Below, piece after piece: positions 6,779 to 11,355 of a stretch of 11,355 nucleotides of DNA. The first letter of the stretch is position 1; every line of letters begins with the position of its first letter. This stretch comes from an uncultured Lachnospiraceae bacterium (GTDB lineage Bacteria > Bacillota > Clostridia > Lachnospirales > Lachnospiraceae): contig CAMWMO010000005.1 of assembly GCA_947175305.1 (NCBI GenBank), positions 1 to 11,355 of the forward strand, written 5' to 3'. The position numbers and the translations under genes were made by a program. The notes below the pieces were generated by a model. That model saw only the letters and a list, made by a program, of their open reading frames with translations. It ran no database searches and was not told the origin of the DNA.

Positions 6779-7174
6779 CTATACACGACGTCTCTTAGGC
6801 GGACGGCATCCATTGTGAGGCACAGGGGTAACGTCGCGGATGCTGGTCACTTCCAGACCACATGCCTGCAATGCACGGATCGCAGCCTCACGGCCCGAAC
6901 CGGGTCCCTTTACCATAACGTCCACAGTCTTTAAACCATGAATCAGAGCAGCCTTTGTAGCTGTCTCAGCGGCCATCTGTGCCGCATAGGGAGTAGATTT
7001 CCTTGAACCTCTAAAACCAAGACCGCCGGCACTTGCCCAGCTCAACGCATTACCCTCGTTATCTGTCAGAGTAACGATGGTATTGTTAAAAGAAGACTGG
7101 ATATGTGCCTGTCCATGTTCAACGTTTTTCTTGACACGCTTCTTTGTCACTTTTTTGGTAACTTTCTTTGCCAT
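6779..7174 (-). CDS. rpsK: 30S ribosomal protein S11 (uS11)
   Basis: S11 sits on the platform of the small subunit near the mRNA exit path. The 131-residue product has a Lys-rich N-terminal extension (residues 1-16) followed by the conserved body. Diagnostic segments are [15 protein letters not shown] at 24-38, the [17 protein letters not shown] stretch at 50-66, [14 protein letters not shown] at about 89-102, and the C-terminal [16 protein letters not shown]. Length is normal for the family. The ribosome site is only fair (AGTAGG about 10 bases before the ATG), weaker than those of its neighbours. The gene lies 54 bases after rpsM. Confidence 0.98.
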   Translation of the reverse strand: MAKKVTKKVTKKRVKKNVEHGQAHIQSSFNNTIVTLTDNEGNALSWASAGGLGFRGSRKSTPYAAQMAAETATKAALIHGLKTVDVMVKGPGSGREAAIRALQACGLEVTSIRDVTPVPHNGCRPPKRRRV

Positions 7175-7228
7175 AATAAACTAACCTACTTTCTCATACT
7201 ATTTACGTTACTGTATCTACTATTGTCT

Positions 7229-7597
7229 TTACTTCTTCTTATTTGCCACGGTTCTCTTCGGACCTTTTCTTGTCCTGGCGTTTGTCTTTGTCTTCTGACC
7301 ACGAACCGGAAGACCCTTCCTGTGACGGATTCCTCTGTAGCAGCCAATTTCCTGAAGACGCTTGATATTGAGAGCTACCTCTCTTCTCAGGTCACCTTCC
7401 ACCATGTAATCCCTATCAATGACCTCTGCCAGTCTCTTCACTTCGTCATCGGTCAATTCTCTGACACGAGTGTCAGGATTTACATTTGCTGCCTCCAGAA
7501 TCTTGTTGGAGCTTGCTCTGCCAATCCCATAGATATAGGTTAAGCCGATCTCCACACGTTTGTCTCTCGGTAAGTCAACACCTGCAATACGAGCCAT
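7229..7597 (-). CDS. rpsM: 30S ribosomal protein S13 (uS13)
   Basis: S13 is in the head of the small subunit and forms intersubunit bridges and P-site tRNA contacts. The 122-residue product shows the full family pattern: [20 protein letters not shown] at the start, [12 protein letters not shown] at 23-34, the helical middle with [16 protein letters not shown], and the basic tail with [20 protein letters not shown] and [18 protein letters not shown] lies about 8 bases before the ATG. It is the first gene of the rpsM-rpsK-rpsD-rpoA-rplQ block and is preceded by an unusually long 156-base gap after rpmJ. Confidence 0.98.
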   Translation of the reverse strand: MARIAGVDLPRDKRVEIGLTYIYGIGRASSNKILEAANVNPDTRVRELTDDEVKRLAEVIDRDYMVEGDLRREVALNIKRLQEIGCYRGIRHRKGLPVRGQKTKTNARTRKGPKRTVANKKK

Positions 7598-7753
7598 TTA
7601 CATTTCCTCCATTTCCTTTGCATTTTCATGCGCTTCGCGTACCTAAAGCACGCGTGACACTAATTGATTGGGGTAGATTCACTACCCAACCGGATCAGGT
7701 ATCCGATCTTTCCAAACATATAGATTGGTATCAAAAAGTGGGCTCTCTATCTA
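7598..7753 (-). promoter_or_regulatory. Structured leader between rpmJ and rpsM (candidate control RNA)
   Basis: This gap of 156 bases is the longest between adjacent minus-strand genes of the ribosomal run. On the minus strand it holds three inverted repeats in series. They are CGGAT/ATCCG around ACCTG (7690-7704), GGGTAG/CTACCC around TGAAT (7671-7687), the latter extendable with a bulge, and two mutually exclusive pairings, CGCGT/ACGCG and GTGCTT/AAGCGC, nearer to rpsM. No T-tract follows any of them. In E. coli the rpsM leader is the target of S4 repression; a similar role here is inference only. Confidence 0.4.
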
Positions 7754-7867
7754 TTAACCCTGTACCTGCTTATGTTTCGGATTTTCACAAATAACTCTGA
7801 TCTTTCCCTTTCTCTTGATGATCTTGCACTTTTCGCAAATCGGTTTTACTGATGATCTAACCTTCAT
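7754..7867 (-). CDS. rpmJ: 50S ribosomal protein L36 (bL36), zinc-binding form
   Basis: L36 is the smallest large-subunit protein and stabilises 23S rRNA. The 37-codon gene translates to [20 protein letters not shown] followed by a tail ending NPKHKQVQG. Cys11, Cys14, Cys27 and His32 form the zinc ribbon of the classical form, rather than the zinc-free paralogue used in zinc shortage. AAAGGAGGG precedes the ATG by about 6 bases. It is the first gene downstream of a near-consensus promoter in the infA-rpmJ gap. Confidence 0.97.
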   Translation of the reverse strand: MKVRSSVKPICEKCKIIKRKGKIRVICENPKHKQVQG

Positions 7868-7900
7868 CTCAAACCCTCCTTTCAAAAAAGACCGTTTTAC

Positions 7901-7929
7901 ATTATAACACCAAATCCTGCCATTGGCAA
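7901..7929 (-). promoter_or_regulatory. Near-consensus sigma-A promoter inside the ribosomal cluster
   Basis: On the minus strand -35 TTGCCA (7924-7929, 5/6) and -10 TATAAT (7901-7906, 6/6) are exactly 17 bases apart, and the -10 is extended by TGT. The predicted start is near 7894, giving a leader of about 27 bases with the rpmJ ribosome site. It would drive rpmJ-rpsM-rpsK-rpsD-rpoA-rplQ in addition to read-through from upstream. Confidence 0.85.
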
Positions 7930-7959
7930 GAGTATTTCATAAAAATCATATTCCTTCAT

Positions 7960-8178
7960 CTATTTGTCGCGCCAAATGATCCTTCCCTTAGACAGGTCGT
8001 AGGGAGATAATTCCAGAGTAACCTTGTCGCCGGGCAGGATGCGGATAAAGTTCTGACGCAGCTTACCACTGATATGTGCCAACACCACATGCCCATTTTC
8101 CAATTCCACCTGGAACATGGTATTGGGCAGCTTTTCAATTACAGTTCCCTCAATCTCGATTACATCAGCCTTTGACAT
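7960..8178 (-). CDS. infA: Translation initiation factor IF-1
   Basis: IF-1 binds the A site of the 30S subunit and helps IF-2 and IF-3 during initiation. The 72-residue product is a complete single OB-fold (S1-like) protein: [20 protein letters not shown], then [20 protein letters not shown] and the end [16 protein letters not shown], all typical of IF-1. The ribosome site is GGGAGG about 6 bases before the ATG. Its first 14 bases overlap the end of the KOW-type gene, so translation of the two may be coupled. Confidence 0.98.
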   Translation of the reverse strand: MSKADVIEIEGTVIEKLPNTMFQVELENGHVVLAHISGKLRQNFIRILPGDKVTLELSPYDLSKGRIIWRDK

Positions 8179-8440
8179 TTCTTTCCTCCCTTTCTTTCAG
8201 ATACGATTTAATAATCTTCTTGATCTCTAAATCATCAAAGCCACTGTCCGATTCCGGCAGCTTCACTTTCTTTATGATCTGTATGTGCTTTTTATTTTTC
8301 CGCTTTGGCCTTTCTGTTGTTCTGCTTTGGCCGTCAGCTACATATATATACTCGCCGTCCTCCTGTATTATGACATACACGGAGTTCTTGTCATGCCCTG
8401 CCTTCGATGTGGCAAGCATTCCCACGATATTTTCTTCCAT
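8165..8440 (-). CDS. KOW-type (L14e-like) putative RNA-binding protein
   Basis: The 91-residue product resembles the KOW-domain/L14e-like proteins found between map and infA in many Clostridia. The N-terminal part (about 5-40, with [14 protein letters not shown] then a [19 protein letters not shown] strand pair) fits a small SH3-like barrel. A basic stretch, [10 protein letters not shown] at 43-52, would suit RNA binding. The C-terminal part (about 60-91) is a charged helix. The usual KOW glycine pattern is only partly visible, so the family call rests on both sequence and position. The start is set at ATG 8438-8440, with GGGA 7 bases upstream; an in-frame TTG two codons earlier lies too close to that site. 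It lies 28 bases after map and overlaps infA by 14 bases. A link to ribosome assembly or translation is inference from context. Confidence 0.72.
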   Translation of the reverse strand: MEENIVGMLATSKAGHDKNSVYVIIQEDGEYIYVADGQSRTTERPKRKNKKHIQIIKKVKLPESDSGFDDLEIKKIIKSYLKEREERNVKG

Positions 8441-8468
8441 AATCAATTCCCATTGTGTTTCTACTATA

Positions 8469-9224
8469 TTATAGCAGCGTCAAAATCTCCGGTTCCCCAT
8501 CCGTGATAAGCACCGTATTCTCATAATGTGCGGAAAGCAATCGATCTTCCGTAACTACCGTCCAGCCATCCTCCAGCCACTCTACCTCGCCGGTGCCCAG
8601 ATTGATCATCGGCTCGATCGCCAGAGTCATGCCGGCCTTTAAGCGTATACCCCTTCTCCGCTGAGGATAATTCGGGATATACGGCGCTTCATGAAGACTG
8701 GTACCAATGCCGTGTCCCACCAGGTCATGTACGATGCCGTAGCCGTTGGGAATCACATAGCCTGCAATGGCATTGGAGATGTCATGCAGATGCTTTCCTG
8801 CCCGGGCAAACTCGATACCCCGGAAAAAGCTTTCCCGCGTCACATCAATCAGCTTCTGAGCTTCCGTACTGATCTGTCCCACACCATAGGTCCTGGCCGC
8901 ATCAGAATGGTATCCCTGATAGATCAGGCCTGTATCCAGACTCACGATGTCGCCCTCCTGCAGAATACGGTCATCACTGGGAATTCCATGCACAACTTCC
9001 TCGTTCACGGAGACGCATACGCTGGCAGGATATCCCTCGTAATGCAGAAAATTAGGGGTACATCCGCATTCTCTGATAAGATTCTCACAGACAGTGTCGA
9101 TCTCCTTGGTGGAAATACCGGGCCGAATACTCTGAGAAAGTTTCTCATGCACCCGGGCCAAAAGTCTGCCCGCCTCCCGCATCAATTGAATTTCCCGCTC
9201 TGATTTGATCGTAACCGCAGCCAT
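8469..9224 (-). CDS. map: Methionine aminopeptidase, type I
   Basis: This enzyme removes the initiator methionine from new proteins after deformylation. The 251-residue product has all five metal ligands: Asp97 and Asp108 in SLDTGLIYQGYHSDAARTYG, His171 in VGHGIGTSLHE, Glu204 in AIEPM and Glu235 in HYENTVLIT. His79 and His178, the usual substrate-contacting histidines, are also present. There is no N-terminal SEC-C zinc extension and no type II insert, so it is the short type Ia form. AGGAG precedes the ATG. The gene starts 8 bases after the adk stop, as in most Firmicutes spc operons, and is followed by the KOW-type gene. Confidence 0.98.
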   Translation of the reverse strand: MAAVTIKSEREIQLMREAGRLLARVHEKLSQSIRPGISTKEIDTVCENLIRECGCTPNFLHYEGYPASVCVSVNEEVVHGIPSDDRILQEGDIVSLDTGLIYQGYHSDAARTYGVGQISTEAQKLIDVTRESFFRGIEFARAGKHLHDISNAIAGYVIPNGYGIVHDLVGHGIGTSLHEAPYIPNYPQRRRGIRLKAGMTLAIEPMINLGTGEVEWLEDGWTVVTEDRLLSAHYENTVLITDGEPEILTLL

Positions 9225-9232
9225 ACGTACTC

Positions 9233-9874
9233 CTATTTTAAGATTTCTACGATCGCGTCAAACACATCCTGCATATCCTGTGTGCCGTCCACGGTTCTCA
9301 GCACACCTTTTCCGGAATAGAAATCGATAAGGGGCTGTGTCTGCTCATGATACACCTGCAAACGGTTTTTCACGGTCTCCGGCTTGTCATCGTCGCGCAG
9401 TACAAGCTCCTGTCCGCACTGATCGCAGACGCCTTCCTTTTTCGGAGGCACATGCTCGATATGGAAAGTCGCACCGCAAGAAAGGCAGGCCCGTCTGCCG
9501 CTCATTCTTCTGATGATATTCTCATCCGCCACTTCCACGTCGATGGCATAATCGATCTGGTCTCCGAGCTTAGAGAGCGCATCCTCCAGCACCTCGGCCT
9601 GCGGAATGTTCCGCGGAAAGCCATCCAGCACATAACCATTTTTGCAGTCATCCTGTGCCACCCTGTCAAGCAGGATCCGCACCGTCAATTCATCCGGAAC
9701 CAAAAGTCCCTGATCCATATATTTTTTGGCTTCCATGCCAAGCTCTGTCCCATTTTTAATATTCATACGGAAAATATCGCCGGTAGAAACATGCGGAATA
9801 TTGTATGTCTCAGCGATCTTCTTCGCCTGCGTCCCTTTTCCTGCACCGGGTGCACCAAGCATTATGATCTTCAT
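9233..9874 (-). CDS. adk: Adenylate kinase with zinc-binding lid
   Basis: Adk interconverts ATP plus AMP and two ADP in the cytoplasm. The 213-residue product starts at ATG 9872-9874 (MKIIMLGAPGAGKGTQ); GGAGG lies 5-6 bases upstream and the P-loop sits at residues 7-15 as in the family. A longer in-frame reading from 9949 adds 25 residues before the P-loop that do not resemble Adk and lacks such support. Other motifs are STGDIFR at 30-36 and DGFPR at 84-88. The lid carries Cys130, Cys133, Cys150 and Cys153, a four-cysteine zinc site common in Gram-positive Adk. The gene is 127 bases after secY and 8 bases before map. Confidence 0.98.
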   Translation of the reverse strand: MKIIMLGAPGAGKGTQAKKIAETYNIPHVSTGDIFRMNIKNGTELGMEAKKYMDQGLLVPDELTVRILLDRVAQDDCKNGYVLDGFPRNIPQAEVLEDALSKLGDQIDYAIDVEVADENIIRRMSGRRACLSCGATFHIEHVPPKKEGVCDQCGQELVLRDDDKPETVKNRLQVYHEQTQPLIDFYSGKGVLRTVDGTQDMQDVFDAIVEILK

Positions 9875-9953
9875 CTCTACCTCCACTCTGAAATACTCTT
9901 CAGAAAATTTATCTAACCAGTTTTCATATAACATGCAATACAGACGCAAGGTG

Positions 9954-9982
9954 AGGGACGTGCCGATCTTTCTGCCGTCCCT
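9954..9982 (-). promoter_or_regulatory. Stem-loop in the secY-adk gap
   Basis: AGGGACG (9954-9960 on the plus strand) and CGTCCCT (9976-9982) are perfect reverse complements, 7 bp, with a 15-base loop. It lies about 20 bases after the secY stop. No T-run follows, so it is not a clear intrinsic terminator; it could protect or process the mRNA between secY and adk. A weak extended -10-like TGTTATATG follows on the minus strand without a -35. Confidence 0.4.
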
Positions 9983-10001
9983 ACACCCATCTTGTCATTC
10001 A

Positions 10002-11315
10002 TTAGTCATTTAAAAATCCCTTGTAATTGCGGACAAGCATCTGCGATTCGATCTGCTTCACCGTCTCCAGAACCACGCTGACAATAATGATCAGGCTGGT
10101 TCCGCCAAAGGACACCGATGCGCCAAACACACCGTTAAAGAAATACGGTACTACACATACGATCGTAAGCCCGATGGCTCCGATAAACACAATGTAGTTC
10201 AAAAGCTTTGTCAAATATTCACTGGTTGGCTTACCCGGTCTGATACCCGGAATAAAACCGCCCTGTCTCTTCATGTTATCCGCGATCTCCATCGGATTAA
10301 AGGTAATGGAGGTATAGAAGTAGGCAAAAAATACTACCAGCAAAACATATACCACCAGACCGATAGAATATACCAGATGATCCGGATTACACCAATAATT
10401 GGAATTGAGTCCCCGCAGGATCTCACCCCAAACGCCCGTCCCGTTGATATTAAACAGGGAGCAGACCACCACCGGAAGCTGCATCAAAGAGGAAGCAAAG
10501 ATGACCGGGATAACGCCTGAGGTATTGACCTTCAGAGGAATATTTGTCGTCTGACCTCCCACCATCTTTCTGCCCTGCATCTTTTTCGCATACTGTACCG
10601 GGATCTTACGCACGCCATCGTTCAGGATAATAACAAGCACTACCATCAGCACGATGATCGCAATGATGATGATCGCTGCCACCACTCCTTTTGCAATGGA
10701 TCTGCCAATCACAAACTGTTCAAAGAGCTGTGTGATATCCTGCGGTATCCGGGAGAGGATATTGATCGTCAGCACGATAGAAATACCGTTGCCGACACCG
10801 TTCTCCGTGATCCGCTCACCGATCCACATCAGGAAAGCGCTACCTGCCGTGAGCGCTGCAATAACCGTGATGATATTCATCACATTGTAGGTTGCAAGAA
10901 GCCCCTGACGACCAAATCCGATCGCCATAACGCTCGATTCGATCAAGGCAAGCGCCACTGTCACATATCTCGTAATAGACGCGATCTTCTTACGTCCGTC
11001 CGCACCATCTCTCTGCATCTCCTCCAGCTTGGGAATCGCTATCGTCATAAGCTGCATGATGATAGAGGATGTGATATACGGCGTAATATTTAATGCCAGA
11101 ATAGACATATTTATAAAAGATCCGCCCGTAAAAGCATCAAAGAAATTAAATGCATCGCCGGTCTGCTGCTCGAACCATCTTGCAAAATAAGTTCTGTCCA
11201 CACCCGGCACCGGAAGCTGTGCTCCGAGACGGATCACAACCAGCATGAGAAATGTGAAGAAAATTTTATTTCTTATCTCTTTGATCTTAAAAGCATTTTT
11301 TAGGGTTGTAAACAT
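10002..11315 (-). CDS. secY: Preprotein translocase subunit SecY
   Basis: SecY is the channel of the Sec export machinery in the cytoplasmic membrane, working with SecE, SecG and SecA. The 437-residue product opens MFTTLKNAFKIKEIRNKIFF and has about ten hydrophobic membrane segments. Diagnostic motifs are GERITENGVGNGIS at 166-179, GGQTTNIPLKVNTSGVIPVI at 253-272 in the large cytoplasmic loop and following helix, IPGIRPGKPTSEYL at 355-368, and FGGTSLIIIVSVVLETVKQI at 403-422, ending RNYKGFLND. The ribosome site AGAGGTGATC is a long match to the 16S rRNA tail and lies inside the end of rplO. The ATG overlaps the rplO stop by one base (TAATG), so translation is probably coupled. Length is normal. 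Confidence 0.98.
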   Translation of the reverse strand: MFTTLKNAFKIKEIRNKIFFTFLMLVVIRLGAQLPVPGVDRTYFARWFEQQTGDAFNFFDAFTGGSFINMSILALNITPYITSSIIMQLMTIAIPKLEEMQRDGADGRKKIASITRYVTVALALIESSVMAIGFGRQGLLATYNVMNIITVIAALTAGSAFLMWIGERITENGVGNGISIVLTINILSRIPQDITQLFEQFVIGRSIAKGVVAAIIIIAIIVLMVVLVIILNDGVRKIPVQYAKKMQGRKMVGGQTTNIPLKVNTSGVIPVIFASSLMQLPVVVCSLFNINGTGVWGEILRGLNSNYWCNPDHLVYSIGLVVYVLLVVFFAYFYTSITFNPMEIADNMKRQGGFIPGIRPGKPTSEYLTKLLNYIVFIGAIGLTIVCVVPYFFNGVFGASVSFGGTSLIIIVSVVLETVKQIESQMLVRNYKGFLND

Positions 11316-11355
11316 TAGATCACCTCTGCTGTTCCACCAAGCGCCTCGATTTTTT
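11315..11355 (-). CDS. rplO: 50S ribosomal protein L15 (uL15), C-terminal end only
   Basis: The last twelve whole codons of a gene entering from the right edge read KIEALGGTAEVI followed by TAA. This matches the usual C-terminus of L15, and rplO is the gene expected just before secY in spc operons. The stop overlaps the secY start by one base. Nothing can be said about the rest of the gene. Confidence 0.85.
   Translation of the reverse strand, partial: KIEALGGTAEVI

Noticed and set aside
9875..9949. 25-residue N-terminal extension of adenylate kinase
   Set aside because: The ATG at 9874 has a strong ribosome site and gives the standard Adk N-terminus; the extension has neither.

Overview
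The window is the distal part of a bacterial S10-spc-alpha ribosomal protein cluster, read almost entirely on the minus strand. It most likely comes from a member of the Clostridia, probably Lachnospiraceae. The grounds are the gene order, the purine-rich Shine-Dalgarno sites before nearly every gene, a KOW-type protein between map and infA, an S4 without the four-cysteine zinc site, an enlarged L17, and ECF-transporter genes followed by truA downstream. I cannot name the species.

In the direction of transcription (right to left), the right half holds the end of rplO, then secY, adk, map, the KOW-type gene, infA, rpmJ, rpsM, rpsK, rpsD, rpoA and rplQ. These genes make the protein-export channel, balance adenine nucleotides, remove the initiator methionine, start translation, supply ribosomal proteins L15, L36, S13, S11, S4 and L17, and make the alpha subunit of RNA polymerase. 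A near-consensus promoter lies between infA and rpmJ, so the alpha-operon genes can be transcribed apart from the spc genes. A strong intrinsic terminator follows rplQ.

The middle (about 2.8-4.4 kb) interrupts the usual run from rplQ to the ECF genes. It holds a plus-strand gene for a membrane-anchored M15-type (VanY-like) zinc peptidase and, convergent to it, a small minus-strand coiled-coil protein gene. A bidirectional terminator separates them. The 246-base divergent region between the peptidase gene and ecfA1 contains candidate promoters both ways and three perfect inverted repeats.

The left part resumes on the minus strand with ecfA1, ecfA2 and ecfT, the energising module of an energy-coupling-factor vitamin/metal importer, followed by the start of truA (tRNA pseudouridine synthase), which runs off the left edge.

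I see no tRNA, rRNA, CRISPR array, insertion sequence or phage gene. Most of the window is conserved housekeeping DNA. The parts worth a second look are the inserted peptidase and coiled-coil pair, the inverted-repeat cluster, the enlarged L17, and the structured gap between rpmJ and rpsM. I do not see convincing evidence for an undescribed multi-gene system.
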